Translations under genes and position numbers: made by a program
The notes under the pieces: generated by a model
Database searches by the model: none
Told to the model about the DNA's origin: nothing
The model's input: only the letters and a program-made list of their open reading frames with translations
In this document: piece by piece, positions 25,401 through 34,346 of the stretch
How the letters are laid out: every line of letters begins with the position of its first letter
Position numbering within the stretch: position 1 is the first letter of the stretch
Origin: Candidatus Bathyarchaeota archaeon
Lineage (GTDB): Archaea; Thermoproteota; Bathyarchaeia; Bathyarchaeales; Bathycorpusculaceae
Assembly: GCA_003141855.1 (NCBI GenBank)
Contig: PLNS01000012.1
Location: forward strand, 117,057 to 181,056
Direction: 5' to 3'
Length of the DNA stretch: 64,000 nt

Positions 25401-26186
25401 ATGGCACAAAAAACAGCAGAAATCTTTGACTTGCAAGGCAAAGCAACAGGTAAAATTACGCTTCCAAGCGTTTTCTCTACACCCCTAAGACCCGACGTAA
25501 TAAAACGCGCCGTCTTAGCCATACAATCCAACAGAAGACAGCCACAAGGCAGAGATCCCATGGCTGGAAAGAAAACCACTGCTGAATCACGCGGAACAGG
25601 CAGCGGAACCGCAAGAGTTCCACGCATTAAAAGCGGCAGTGGAAGAGCAGCTTTTGCTCCAAGCACCGTTAAAGGAAGACAGCCACACCCGCCAAGAGCC
25701 GAAAAAAAAATACTGAGGGCCATTCCAAAGAAGGAAGCAAAATTAGCTTTAACTTCAGCCATCGCAGCAACTGCACAAAAAGAAACCGTGACTTCCCGCG
25801 GACACAAAATCGGGAACGTTCCCCAGTTTCCATTGGTAGTTGAAGATGCCCTTGAAGGCTTAACGAAGGCAAAAGAAGTCGAAGACGCATTCACAAGCCT
25901 TGGCATAGCCGAGGACTTAACCAGAGTACGGGATAGCCGCAGCGTTCGCGCAGGCAAAGGCAAGCGCAGAGGCAGAAAAATGAAGCAGGCCGTTGGACCA
26001 CTCATCGTAGTTGTTGACGGGAAAAGCTTAGTTAATGCCGCCAGCAACCTTCCAGGCGTCCAAGTGACAACCGTGGCTAACCTTAACACTGAAATGCTTG
26101 CACCAGGAACTCACCCAGGACGATTAACCGTTTGGACTAATGGCGCTATCGAAAAATTAACCACCCTTTATGGAGAACAAATGTAA
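25401..26186 (+). CDS. rpl4: 50S ribosomal protein L4 (uL4)
   Basis: 261 aa. Archaeal L4 features: FSTPLRPDVIKRAVLA near the N-terminus and the basic tunnel loop (SRGTGSGTARVPRIKSGSGRAAFAP). Overlaps the L23 start by one base (TAATG). Ribosome site AGGTGAAATGAG. Confidence 0.97.
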   Translation: MAQKTAEIFDLQGKATGKITLPSVFSTPLRPDVIKRAVLAIQSNRRQPQGRDPMAGKKTTAESRGTGSGTARVPRIKSGSGRAAFAPSTVKGRQPHPPRAEKKILRAIPKKEAKLALTSAIAATAQKETVTSRGHKIGNVPQFPLVVEDALEGLTKAKEVEDAFTSLGIAEDLTRVRDSRSVRAGKGKRRGRKMKQAVGPLIVVVDGKSLVNAASNLPGVQVTTVANLNTEMLAPGTHPGRLTVWTNGAIEKLTTLYGEQM

Positions 26187-26446
26187 TGGACATTAATGAA
26201 ATAATCACTTTTCCATTAATGACAGAATCCGCCAGCGTAATGGTTGAAAGAGACAACAAACTAATCTTCATAGTCAACCTCAAAGCTGGCAAAACCGATG
26301 TCAAACGCGCTGTTGAGACCCTCTACGAAGTCAAAGTTAAAAAAGTAAACCTGCTCATCACTCCTCAAGGCGTAAAAAAAGCGTTCGTGAAGCTGACACC
26401 AGAATTCAAAGCTTCAGACGTCGCAATAAAACTTGGAATACTCTAA
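26186..26446 (+). CDS. rpl23: 50S ribosomal protein L23 (uL23)
   Basis: 86 aa, normal length. FPLMTESASVMVERDNKLIF, VKRAVETLYEVKVKKVN and GVKKAFVKLTPEFKASDVAIKLGIL are the family pattern. Binds near the peptide exit. Translationally coupled to L4. Confidence 0.97.
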   Translation: MDINEIITFPLMTESASVMVERDNKLIFIVNLKAGKTDVKRAVETLYEVKVKKVNLLITPQGVKKAFVKLTPEFKASDVAIKLGIL

Positions 26447-26466
26447 ACATACAGAAGGCATGACTT

Positions 26467-27207
26467 ATGGGAAAACGAATTCGTGTTCAAAGACGTGGTC
26501 GCGGTGGACGAAACTTCCGTGCCAATACTCACAAACGTGTTGCTCCTGCAAAGTATCCTGCAATAGCACCCAAACAATCCTTTGAGCTTCAACTAACCGG
26601 CACCATCGAAGACCTTGTTCATGATCCAGGCCGCGGTTCACCACTCTCACTAGTCAAATTCGAGAACGGCTTATCCATTTACACAGTTGTTCCTGAAGGC
26701 GTTTTCACTGGGCAACAAATCTGCTATGGCGGAAAAGCTCCAGCTGAAATAGGCAACATTATACCCTTGGGAAAAGTTCCTGAAGGAACAATTGTTTGCG
26801 ACATTGAGCTTCGTCCAGGTGACGGAGGAAAAATGGCTAAGTCTTCAGGCGCTTACGCTACTGTTGTCGGTCACACTCCACAAGGCACTATGATTCGCTT
26901 ACCCTCCGGAAGAACAAGATACGTTGATGATTACTGTTTATCCACTGTCGGTGTAATTTCTGCATCTGGAAGAATCGATAAGCCTTTCCTGAAGGCAGGC
27001 GCGAAATTCCATCTGATGAAGGCTAAAGGTCACACGTACCCAAGAACTAGCGGTCGCAAAATGGTTCCCGCTTGCCACCCATACGGTAGTAGCAAACGTA
27101 GCGCTCGCAGATGCACAACAACTTCGCACGGTGCTCCACCAGGACAGAAAGTCGGATTGATCGCTGCAAGGGGTCCAGGACAGAAGAAGAAACGGGCAAT
27201 ACGGTAA
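26467..27207 (+). CDS. rpl2: 50S ribosomal protein L2 (uL2)
   Basis: 246 aa. MGKRIRVQRRGRGGRNFRA start, GDGGKMAKSSGAYATVVGH, and the peptidyl-transferase-proximal HPYGSSKR region. 20 nt after L23. Confidence 0.97.
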   Translation: MGKRIRVQRRGRGGRNFRANTHKRVAPAKYPAIAPKQSFELQLTGTIEDLVHDPGRGSPLSLVKFENGLSIYTVVPEGVFTGQQICYGGKAPAEIGNIIPLGKVPEGTIVCDIELRPGDGGKMAKSSGAYATVVGHTPQGTMIRLPSGRTRYVDDYCLSTVGVISASGRIDKPFLKAGAKFHLMKAKGHTYPRTSGRKMVPACHPYGSSKRSARRCTTTSHGAPPGQKVGLIAARGPGQKKKRAIR

Positions 27208-27261
27208 AACACTAAAGGAAACTATAATAGAGGTTAAATCAAGTTTAGGTGAAGATGAAAG

Positions 27262-27666
27262 ATGCCGAAAGAATTTAGCTACCGTGGACACAGCCTCAAC
27301 AGTTTAACAAGCATGTCTATGGATGAATTCATCAATATGCTTCCCTCACGCCAAAGAAGAAGCCTAACACGCGGACTAACACCAGAACAGCGCATACTGC
27401 TCGAAAAACTACGTGAAGCAAAAGAAGCCCAAAAACAAGGCAAAGACGTCAGCCTAAAAACTCACGTCCGAGACCTAATCATTCTCCCAGAGATGGTGGG
27501 CATAAAAATCGCCGTGCACAACGGCAAAGAATTCGTCGCCATGGAAATCAAACCAGAAATGATCGGACACTACCTTGGCGAATTTGCCATAACTAACAAG
27601 CCGGTTAGGCATGGAACCCCAGGTATCGGCGCGTCACGTTCGTCAATGTATGTGCCGCTAAAATAA
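27262..27666 (+). CDS. rps19: 30S ribosomal protein S19 (uS19)
   Basis: 134 aa, archaeal S19 with N-terminal extension. [51 protein letters not shown]. Ribosome site AGGTGAAG. The usual next genes of the S10 cluster (L22, S3, L29) do not follow; a T-rich stretch and repeat copy B do. Confidence 0.97.
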   Translation: MPKEFSYRGHSLNSLTSMSMDEFINMLPSRQRRSLTRGLTPEQRILLEKLREAKEAQKQGKDVSLKTHVRDLIILPEMVGIKIAVHNGKEFVAMEIKPEMIGHYLGEFAITNKPVRHGTPGIGASRSSMYVPLK

Positions 27667-27763
27667 ACCAGTCTTTTCTTTATTTTCTTCTTTGTTTTGT
27701 TGATGCTTTCGTATACAGAAGATTATGCTTAATTTTTTAATGTGTTATTGACTTAGAAAACGA
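27667..27763 (+). terminator. T-rich termination region after rps19
   Basis: CTTTTCTTTATTTTCTTCTTTGTTTTG (broken runs of T) starts a few bases after the S19 stop; a plausible end of the ribosomal transcript. Confidence 0.4.
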
Positions 27764-27876
27764 CATTACCGATCTACCCTCTTAGGGATTCCAACAGGCT
27801 TTGGCTTGAAAAAACGTCAATAGTGACCTACCCCCTATAGGTTTCTGCAACGTATTACTAATAGGCTCCAAATATG
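27764..27876 (+). repeat. dispersed intergenic repeat, copy B (two-part)
   Basis: First part 27764-27794 (TTACCGATCTACCCTCTTAG), second part 27817-27876 with GACCTACCCCCTATAGGTTT then CTGCAACG and TAATAGGCTCCAAATATG. Same order, spacing and sequence as copy A at 9161-9280. Occupies most of the 321-bp gap between rps19 and the radical SAM gene. Confidence 0.75.
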
Positions 27877-27987
27877 TTCGCAATCTTGTTAGCAATAGAA
27901 CATTAAGCGGCATTGGAATTTTTTAAGATCTTCTATTCTTGCGTCAATTTAGTAAAGTGTTAATAGGGCATTCTGGATTAGTTTCTA

Positions 27988-29502
27988 GTGAGGCTTTTTC
28001 TATTGTATAGTTTTCAGTCGTGCGTATCGCATTTTTGCAACATTTATTCAGGTAACAATCAGCGGGATGTTTTGCTTGTTTTCCCAGGAAAGTTCAAGGC
28101 TCCCGACCCTCAGGTTCCCCTTGCCCTTTTGCACATTGCCGCTTCTCTTAAGCAGGACGGTTTTAGCGTGCGCGTCCTTGACATGCGCCTTGAAGATTAC
28201 CATCATGTTCAAGTTGGAAATCCTGTTTTTGTGGGCATAAGCTGCATGAGTGGCTTGCAAATCAAGTATGCCTTAGAGTTTGCCCGCTATGTACGGATGC
28301 AGAATCCTTCTTGCCCGCTTGTCTGGGGCGGCGTTCACCCAACCTTGTTGCCTGAGCAAACAGCAAGCAACGATTTTGTTGACATCGTGGTTCGTGGGGA
28401 AGGCGAATTAATCGTCAAAGACCTTGCGAACGCAATTGCCATGAACCGACCGCTCGACGATGTTGCAGGCATAACCTATACCCTTAACGGCTCAATCAAA
28501 AGCACCCCAGACGGAAAAGCCATAGACTTAGACGCCATACCCATCGCCTTGCCCTATGAACTCCTCCAAATGGACAAGTACCCCTCCTTCAAATCAGGCC
28601 GCTTTCACGTCCAAACCAGCCGAGGCTGCCCCCACCGATGTGGCTTCTGCTACAACACAATCTTCAACAAGAACAAATGGAGAGGAAAATCTGCAAAGCG
28701 CGTGCTCGACGAAATCGAATACATACTAAAAAAATACCCCCACATCAAAATCATCGACCCGATTGACGACAACGTTTTCGTTGACGAGTACCGTGTGAAA
28801 GAAATTTGCCAAGGGCTCATAGACAGAAAACTTGGTGTTCAGTGGCGGGCTAACTGTCGCTTCGATTACCTCGCTACTTATGATAAGAGTTTTCTTGAGC
28901 TCTTAGAGAAAGCTGGGTGCGTTGAGTTGGATTTTGGCGGCGAATCAGGTTCAGACCGCCTCCAGCAACTTATCTGCAAAGATGTAACGGCAGATGAAAT
29001 GTTGCAGTCAGTTGAGAACCTGCGGCGTTGGGCGCCTTCCATTGAGCCTTATGTTTCTTGGATGAGCGGTTTACCCGGAGAAACAGATGAAGATTTAGTT
29101 GAAACTTTTGATTTAATGGATCGAATGCGTGAGGTTAACCCTAAAACGCAGCATTACGGCATATTCGTCTATACACCCTTCCCAAGCACCGTCATGCAAT
29201 ATTTGCCCTCAGAGTTTACGCCGCCACAATCGCTTGAAGAATGGGGCAGCGTAGAAGTCTTCCATTTCAACCCGCCATGGCACAGCAAAGCACAAATCGA
29301 AAAGCTGCACACGATTTCCGCGGTCACGCGCCTCGCATTCTATCCCGAATCAAGAATTAAAGAACGCGATTTAGCATACAAGTTTGCTTATGCCTTAATG
29401 AATAGGATTGAAAAATATCGTTGGCGCCACAGAAACTTTGGTTTCCCCATTGAATTAAAAATCGTTGACGCCGTGGCAAGGAAGTTTAAGGGGTTTCTTT
29501 AA
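27988..29502 (+). CDS. B12-binding-domain radical SAM protein
   Basis: 504 aa of the BchE/methylase-type radical SAM class. N-terminal cobalamin-binding-like domain (VLLVFPGKFKAPDPQVPLALL...FVGISCMSGLQIKYALEFARY...VWGGVHPTLLPEQT, residues 28-125), radical SAM cluster SRGCPHRCGFCYN (about 210), GGESGSDRLQ, GLPGETDEDL. Substrate unknown; related enzymes methylate or cyclise lipids, pigments and peptides. The start is uncertain: GTG 27988 has no clear ribosome site and the first 25 residues look non-conserved. Confidence 0.85.
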   Translation: MRLFLLYSFQSCVSHFCNIYSGNNQRDVLLVFPGKFKAPDPQVPLALLHIAASLKQDGFSVRVLDMRLEDYHHVQVGNPVFVGISCMSGLQIKYALEFARYVRMQNPSCPLVWGGVHPTLLPEQTASNDFVDIVVRGEGELIVKDLANAIAMNRPLDDVAGITYTLNGSIKSTPDGKAIDLDAIPIALPYELLQMDKYPSFKSGRFHVQTSRGCPHRCGFCYNTIFNKNKWRGKSAKRVLDEIEYILKKYPHIKIIDPIDDNVFVDEYRVKEICQGLIDRKLGVQWRANCRFDYLATYDKSFLELLEKAGCVELDFGGESGSDRLQQLICKDVTADEMLQSVENLRRWAPSIEPYVSWMSGLPGETDEDLVETFDLMDRMREVNPKTQHYGIFVYTPFPSTVMQYLPSEFTPPQSLEEWGSVEVFHFNPPWHSKAQIEKLHTISAVTRLAFYPESRIKERDLAYKFAYALMNRIEKYRWRHRNFGFPIELKIVDAVARKFKGFL

Positions 29503-29927
29503 GCGCTGTAGTCTCGTCCTTCAGGCTTTGTGCTTACGGGTTTTCCAGCTTCAGGAATCTGCGGCAGCGGAATCGGTGGCGGAATGTTCAACGTCCTTGA
29601 TATGAGCACTGACTCAATGAAGACAACGTTTGATATCGACTGGATTATTATTTGGGCTGGCGGCTTCTTTTGGTCGTAATCCTTGAGGATTTTGTCAACT
29701 TCGCCTTTTTCGCCGTTTACGTAAGCGTTCCCCTTCAAGCTCATCTGCGCTATAGAAGGATTATAAACAATCGACAAAACAAACGGCACTTCCAAGGATT
29801 CATCCTGTTTCTTTTCCATACCAACAACGTTAATGTTAGTGCTAATCTGAATGGGCGGGATTGGTTTTCTAATGTCCCAGAAGCGTTCTGCTGAGATGTT
29901 TGTTATAACTACGTTTACTCTAAGCAT
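29499..29927 (-). CDS. conserved unknown, possible SecB-like fold
   Basis: 142 aa, beta-rich, no membrane segment. MLRVNVVITNISAERF..., central EVPFVLSIVYNPSIAQMSLKGNAYV, and a proline-rich end (LNIPPPIPLPQIPEAGKP). The pattern of strands followed by an ISR-x-LNIPP tail reminds me of SecB-type chaperone folds, but this is a weak impression. Its stop overlaps the end of the radical SAM gene by 4 nt, convergent. Upstream neighbours are ribosomal genes. Confidence 0.6.
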   Translation of the reverse strand: MLRVNVVITNISAERFWDIRKPIPPIQISTNINVVGMEKKQDESLEVPFVLSIVYNPSIAQMSLKGNAYVNGEKGEVDKILKDYDQKKPPAQIIIQSISNVVFIESVLISRTLNIPPPIPLPQIPEAGKPVSTKPEGRDYSA

Positions 29928-29971
29928 TATAGGTCAAAAAGAATAATTGCAGTTGGGAGATTTAAAACTGC

Positions 29972-30268
29972 TTATTTCGGCTTGTACCTTGTAAAGCCAC
30001 AGTGCCCACAAGTATACCTGTCATGATGATCTGCCGTGAAGTATCCTGGACCACACCGCTCGCAAGTTGGACGTGCCCTAGAAACTTTGTCGCCTTCAAC
30101 CTTGTACATCGCACGGACGCCTTTTTCCTCTTTGTGTTTCTTCTCTCTTTTCTTCTCAGCTTTCTGAGCTTTCGGTGCTGCTGCTGGCGCCGCTTCTGCC
30201 ACAGCTGCTGGTTTTGCCGCTTCCTTCTTTGCTGGTTCTTCTTTCTTGGGTGCTGGTTTAACTGGCAT
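29972..30268 (-). CDS. rps27ae: 30S ribosomal protein S27ae (eS31) with long N-terminal extension
   Basis: 98 aa. Last ~50 residues are the S27ae zinc ribbon (CERCGPG...CGHCGFTRY). The first ~48 residues are an Ala/Pro/Lys/Glu-rich low-complexity extension (KKEEPAKKEAAKPAAVAEAA); archaeal S27ae is normally about 50-65 aa. The stop/start junction with S24e overlaps (coupled). Confidence 0.93.
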   Translation of the reverse strand: MPVKPAPKKEEPAKKEAAKPAAVAEAAPAAAPKAQKAEKKREKKHKEEKGVRAMYKVEGDKVSRARPTCERCGPGYFTADHHDRYTCGHCGFTRYKPK

Positions 30269-30579
30269 TATGCTTTCGCCTCTTCTTTGGGCTTTTCAGG
30301 TGGACTGTTACGTTTCCTGATGTATTCAGGCTCAACGATTTTAGCTTGATTAACGGACTGGTAAACGTTAGCAACTCCCACTGTAATGCTAGTTCCCGTT
30401 TTAGTGCGCATTCTCTTGATGAAAACTACATCGTCGCCAATCTTCATTTCGATAGCTACGGCTTTCTTTACTTCTAGCCTTGGGGGAGTTTTCTCTTTTG
30501 GACCCGAAACAATAGTGAAACCTACTTCTTTCCGTTTCAGAAGCGGGTTATCCTTGGTTGAATCTATTTTGACTTGCAT
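30268..30579 (-). CDS. rps24e: 30S ribosomal protein S24e (eS24)
   Basis: 103 aa. DNPLLKRKEVGFTI, KKAVAIEMKIGDDVVFIKRMRTKTGTSITVGVANVY match the family. Coupled to S27ae downstream; DPCK gene 43 nt upstream, as in many archaea. Confidence 0.95.
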   Translation of the reverse strand: MQVKIDSTKDNPLLKRKEVGFTIVSGPKEKTPPRLEVKKAVAIEMKIGDDVVFIKRMRTKTGTSITVGVANVYQSVNQAKIVEPEYIRKRNSPPEKPKEEAKA

Positions 30580-30622
30580 TAATGTTCACTTAAGGCGTAA
30601 ATTCATACAATATTCTTCTTAT

Positions 30623-31150
30623 TTAGCTTTTCGAAGCTTTCATGGCGTTTAGGAACTCCTGAGCCTGAGCTTTTTTCTGAGAGGTAACTTTAACGACCAC
30701 AATCCCTGAATAAGGCTGCCCATAGACCACAAAAGCGTTTTCTGGCGCATACAAAACCGCTATAAGCGTAAGCAAATCTTCTTCGCCCCTGACAACGATG
30801 TGCGTGTGCTCATTTCTTTCTAAGGCTTCTTTGACAGCTAAAATTGCTTCTTGGGTTATTGTTCCCTGCGGATTATCCACACAAACCGTTTTTTGCACAG
30901 CTGCTTCTTGAGGCATTGCCTGTTCCCTTAGAGAAATATTATCGATAATTGTTAATTGTGGATGGATGCTGTGTTTGTGGAGGTTGCGGGAAACGATGTC
31001 TCCAACAGAAATTATTCTGGAAGGCTTTTCTTTTTCAACAATTTCCTTCAGTCTGCCCATCGTTTCGTCGGGTGCGCCTTGGATAAGGTTGCCAAAGGGT
31101 TCTTTTAGTTTCATGCGAAGCTCAGGCGTTAAAATGTACGCTGTAGTCAT
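30623..31150 (-). CDS. GTP-dependent dephospho-CoA kinase (DUF359)
   Basis: About 175 aa of the former DUF359 family, shown to be the archaeal GTP-dependent dephospho-CoA kinase (final CoA step). Family motifs: LTPELRMKLKEPFGNLIQG, ISVGDIVS, LTIIDNISLR, VDNPQGTITQEAI, VRGEEDLLTLIAVLYAP, VVYGQPYSGIVVVKV. ATG 31150 fits the family start; the frame extends to 31207 without support. Between spt4 and rps24e in the standard archaeal order. Confidence 0.92.
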   Translation of the reverse strand: MTTAYILTPELRMKLKEPFGNLIQGAPDETMGRLKEIVEKEKPSRIISVGDIVSRNLHKHSIHPQLTIIDNISLREQAMPQEAAVQKTVCVDNPQGTITQEAILAVKEALERNEHTHIVVRGEEDLLTLIAVLYAPENAFVVYGQPYSGIVVVKVTSQKKAQAQEFLNAMKASKS

Positions 31151-31214
31151 CTCTTGAACCTTGCAAATAGAAAATACTCGGTAGGTTATGAAGCTACCGC
31201 GCATCAAAAAACGG

Positions 31215-31400
31215 TTAACGCACTTTTAGGGCGTATCGGCCTTTCTCTTTAATATTCATCACTTTTGCAATGGCTGAGGTTTCAGGATCAAACATAACCA
31301 CTAAGCCACTGAAATCTTCGCTAAAATTAGTCGATTTGCACCTTGAGCAAACGTTGTCTTTAGTTATAAAATGGCAGTTTGTACATGCTTTTTCACTCAT
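31215..31400 (-). CDS. spt4: transcription elongation factor Spt4 (RpoE'')
   Basis: 61 aa. Zinc finger CTNCHFI...CSRCKS and SEDFSGLVVMFDPE-IAKVM. Partners Spt5 in elongation. Directly downstream of rpo7 as in most archaea. Confidence 0.95.
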   Translation of the reverse strand: MSEKACTNCHFITKDNVCSRCKSTNFSEDFSGLVVMFDPETSAIAKVMNIKEKGRYALKVR

Positions 31401-31418
31401 TCAACTTCACTCCCTTTT

Positions 31419-32006
31419 TTATGCTGCTTTCTCTGGGCTTTCGACTGCTTTCTTTTCGGTACCTTTGCTTTGATCCATCTTTAGCCAGTCTAACTTTCCT
31501 AGGAATGGTTGTCTTGCGGTGACGCCGATTTTGCCTGAGCTTCCAATTCTGCCAAGAGACACGGCGGTTATTCTTACGCGCACTTGGTCGCCTGTTGTCA
31601 GTTTACGTTTAGTTTCTTTTCCCAACAGGACGCCTTGTTTTTCGTCGTAGGAGATGTAGTCGTCCATAAGTTGCGAGACGTGAAGTAATGCGTCGACGGG
31701 TCCGATGCGGACGAAAGCGCCGAAATCAGCGATTTCCACCACGTCTCCTTCTACGACTTCTTGGATTATCGGGTAGAAGGCTAATAGGGAAAATGTTACT
31801 TTATGGAATGTTGCGCCGTCGCCAGGTATAATTTTGCCGATGGGGCTAACTTGTATACCTGTAACTGCAATAACGTATCCTAATTCTTCATCCACGATTC
31901 CCTCGTACTTTTGCTTAACCTGTTCACGGCCAACTTTCTCAAGTGGCTTGCCGAAGGTTTCGGGTGGAATGCGAATAGTATCTTGAAGAGTAATTAGTTT
32001 GAACAT
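31419..32006 (-). CDS. rpo7: DNA-directed RNA polymerase subunit Rpo7 (RpoE')
   Basis: 195 aa. N-terminal tip domain (MFKLITLQDTIRIPPETFGKPLE) and S1/OB RNA-binding domain (VVEGDVVEIADFGAFVRIGPVDALLHVSQL). C-terminal Lys/Glu tail. Starts immediately after the PIN gene stop. Confidence 0.96.
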   Translation of the reverse strand: MFKLITLQDTIRIPPETFGKPLEKVGREQVKQKYEGIVDEELGYVIAVTGIQVSPIGKIIPGDGATFHKVTFSLLAFYPIIQEVVEGDVVEIADFGAFVRIGPVDALLHVSQLMDDYISYDEKQGVLLGKETKRKLTTGDQVRVRITAVSLGRIGSSGKIGVTARQPFLGKLDWLKMDQSKGTEKKAVESPEKAA

Positions 32007-32441
32007 CTACGATATCATCCCGTCAATGTCTAGACGCGATTTTTGTCTCACATAAATCACTGGCACACTTATATCTCTTAGCTTCTTCTTTAATTGTCTA
32101 TCGTTCGTAAACACGGGTGAACTCCAGTTTTTAGCCACCCTAACAATAACATCATCCGTAGCCAACCTTCCATCCTCTTCAACTGCGACGTACTTGCATT
32201 TTTCAGCAAGCTTCAACGCGAAAAGGGCTTCTCGTCGAATCTTCGGGGAATCCTTAGCTGCAAGCATCTCAAGCTCACGCTTAACTGGCGAGAGTAAAAT
32301 AAACTCTACATTCCGATTCAACAACCGCTTTACCTCCTCAAAAATATCAATCTTAAACTCCAATGGAACAAACAGGGCGTTGGAATCTAAAATTATTTTT
32401 AGGGTTTCGGTTTTTTTAGGCACTAAAGCCGACAATTGCAT
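32007..32441 (-). CDS. PIN-domain protein, Fcf1/Utp24-like (COG1412)
   Basis: 144 aa. PIN nuclease acid residues in ILDSNALFVP (D19), the conserved Glu in VKRELEML, and the TDDVIVRVAKNWSSPVFTNDRQL cluster. COG1412 proteins near rpo7 and aIF2-gamma are thought to act in rRNA processing. Zero-gap junction with rpo7, so cotranscribed. A toxin role is unlikely given the conserved context and absence of an antitoxin. Confidence 0.85.
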   Translation of the reverse strand: MQLSALVPKKTETLKIILDSNALFVPLEFKIDIFEEVKRLLNRNVEFILLSPVKRELEMLAAKDSPKIRREALFALKLAEKCKYVAVEEDGRLATDDVIVRVAKNWSSPVFTNDRQLKKKLRDISVPVIYVRQKSRLDIDGMIS

Positions 32442-32515
32442 GCTCCTGTTTCTTTAGCTTTCTTTTCTAGCCTTAATACATTTTGTTGTGAAGTCTTCGC
32501 TTGTATTTAGTATTA

Positions 32516-32524
32516 CTTTAAATA
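32516..32524 (+). promoter_or_regulatory. TATA box for the Nudix gene
   Basis: CTTTAAATA; predicted transcript start about 32548, with AGGTGA following at 32552-32557. Confidence 0.5.
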
Positions 32525-32562
32525 GATAAAATAAATGAATTGAACAGAGCTAGGTGAATGTA

Positions 32563-32994
32563 TTGATTCGCGAGAAATCATGCGGCGCAGTCGTATTCAT
32601 TAAAAAAGAAGAACAAACTAAGTATCTTCTTCTCAATTACGCAGCGAGGCACTGGGATTTTGTCAAAGGCAACGTTGAACCCAACGAGACTGAAAAAGAA
32701 ACGGTTCTCCGAGAACTCAAGGAAGAAACAGGCATAACGGACGCCACATTCATCGAGAGTTTCAAAGAAACCATAGCTTACTTCTACCGAAGGCAAGGCT
32801 TAACGGTTCATAAAGAAGTCGTGTTCTTCATAATCGAGACCCACACGGAAAAAGTAGAGTTATCCTTCGAGCACATAGGCTACATTTGGCTGGATTATAA
32901 ACAGGCCATGGAAAAATTAACCTTCAAAAACGCTAAAGACGTACTGCAGAAAGCGCACGATTTCCTAAAGAAACAAAAAATAATAACAGACTAA
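32563..32994 (+). CDS. Nudix hydrolase, Ap4A-type
   Basis: 143 aa. Complete Nudix box G-x5-E-x7-REUxEExGU: GNVEPNETEKETVLRELKEE then TGI. N-terminal IREKSCGAVVFIKKEEQTKYLLL and WDFVKGNVE resemble diadenosine tetraphosphate hydrolases. TTG 32563 has AGGTGA at proper spacing; GTG 32554 is the alternative. Inserted on the plus strand inside an otherwise minus-strand information cluster. Confidence 0.9.
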   Translation: MIREKSCGAVVFIKKEEQTKYLLLNYAARHWDFVKGNVEPNETEKETVLRELKEETGITDATFIESFKETIAYFYRRQGLTVHKEVVFFIIETHTEKVELSFEHIGYIWLDYKQAMEKLTFKNAKDVLQKAHDFLKKQKIITD

Positions 32995-33002
32995 GCCGCT
33001 TG

Positions 33003-34250
33003 CTATCTTACGAGCCCGTATCCGATAAGTCTCCACCGCGCAATAATCTTTCTGCTGATGGCAACTCTTGAGCCTGGCAACGCACAAATCGGCCTGGTCA
33101 ACTTTACTTTAATTACGTTCTGCTTGATTGAGATTACTTTGCCAACGTTCACAGCAGAACCAACATGGAGCAGTAGGGTTTCGTCGGGGTTAATTTTTTC
33201 AACCTTCAAAAGCTCTTTGGTTCCGACTGCGCGTTCCAAAACGTGTGTTTCCAATGTAAGTTCTGTTAGTGTTGGCGGAAGCTGACCAGCTTTTCCAGCG
33301 ATGCTGCCTGTTAAGCCGTCTGCTTTTGAATAGGATGGGTCAAGGCAGGTTCCTACGCCGACTAAACCGCCGCATGTGGCTTCTTTCACATCTTGGCTGC
33401 CAGCTTGAAGGCTGACTATTTCGCTGATTAGTGGGTCGTAGACTGTTTTGCCTTCTCTTTCAGCCATTATGCCCGGGCGGATTTCTATTTCTTCTCCGAC
33501 GGCAAATTTGCCCTGCGCTATGGTGCCTCCGATGATTCCGCCTTCCAACCCTTCGAGGGTTGTTCCAGGCTTGTTAACGTCAAAAGAGCGTATGATGAAC
33601 ATCATTGGCGGCTTGGTTTCATCCCTCTTTGGAGTAGGAATGAAGGTTTGTATCGCGGTGAGTAGCACGTCGATGTTTATTCCGCGTTGAGCTGAGATAG
33701 GGATAACCGGAGCGGTTTCAGCTACGGTGCCCTTGATAAAGGCTTTTATTTCTTTGTAGCTTTCTATCGCTCTTTTCTCGTCCACGATGTCGATTTTGTT
33801 CTGAACGATAATTAGGTTCTTTATGCCGCTAACTTCTGCGGCTGCAAGGTGCTCTCGTGTCTGCGGTTGAGGACATGGCTCATCTGCTGCGATTACTAGA
33901 ATGGCGCCGTCCATTATTGCTGCGCCTGAGAGCATCGTAGCCATTAAGGCTTCGTGGCCGGGTGCGTCAACAAAGCTTATAGCGCGGACAAATTCTGCTT
34001 CTGAATTGCAGTTTTCACAATAAGGTTTAATGGAATAGTTTTTTGGCGGCTCACATTTGGGGCACTTGTAAATCGGCATGTCGGCATAACCCAGCTTTAT
34101 GGTGATGCCCCTTTTGAGTTCTTCACTGTGACGTGATGCCCAGGTGCCAGTTAAAGATTGAACCAAAGTGGTTTTTCCATGGTCTACGTGTCCTATGGTG
34201 CCAATGTTGACTTCTGGCTGTTTCGGCAAGGCTTTACTAGTGTTACTCAT
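33003..34250 (-). CDS. translation initiation factor aIF2 subunit gamma
   Basis: 415 aa GTPase that carries initiator tRNA. G1 GHVDHGKTT (20-28), switch RGITIKLGYAD, zinc knuckle CPKCEP...CENCNS, G3 DAPGHE, G4 NKIDIV, SAQRGINID. Domains II and III follow. Next upstream gene is eS6, a common archaeal pairing. Confidence 0.97.
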   Translation of the reverse strand: MSNTSKALPKQPEVNIGTIGHVDHGKTTLVQSLTGTWASRHSEELKRGITIKLGYADMPIYKCPKCEPPKNYSIKPYCENCNSEAEFVRAISFVDAPGHEALMATMLSGAAIMDGAILVIAADEPCPQPQTREHLAAAEVSGIKNLIIVQNKIDIVDEKRAIESYKEIKAFIKGTVAETAPVIPISAQRGINIDVLLTAIQTFIPTPKRDETKPPMMFIIRSFDVNKPGTTLEGLEGGIIGGTIAQGKFAVGEEIEIRPGIMAEREGKTVYDPLISEIVSLQAGSQDVKEATCGGLVGVGTCLDPSYSKADGLTGSIAGKAGQLPPTLTELTLETHVLERAVGTKELLKVEKINPDETLLLHVGSAVNVGKVISIKQNVIKVKLTRPICALPGSRVAISRKIIARWRLIGYGLVR

Positions 34251-34346
34251 ACAATTCTTCTTCTTTCCAATAAATGCTGACAGATAAAGGATGAATTAAT
34301 TTTGGAAGTTTATAAGGTTTAAGCATGCACTTGGGCAAAATTGCGA

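Noticed and set aside
32007-32441. VapC-type toxin
   Set aside because: The PIN protein sits in a conserved information-processing operon with rpo7 and has no antitoxin partner.
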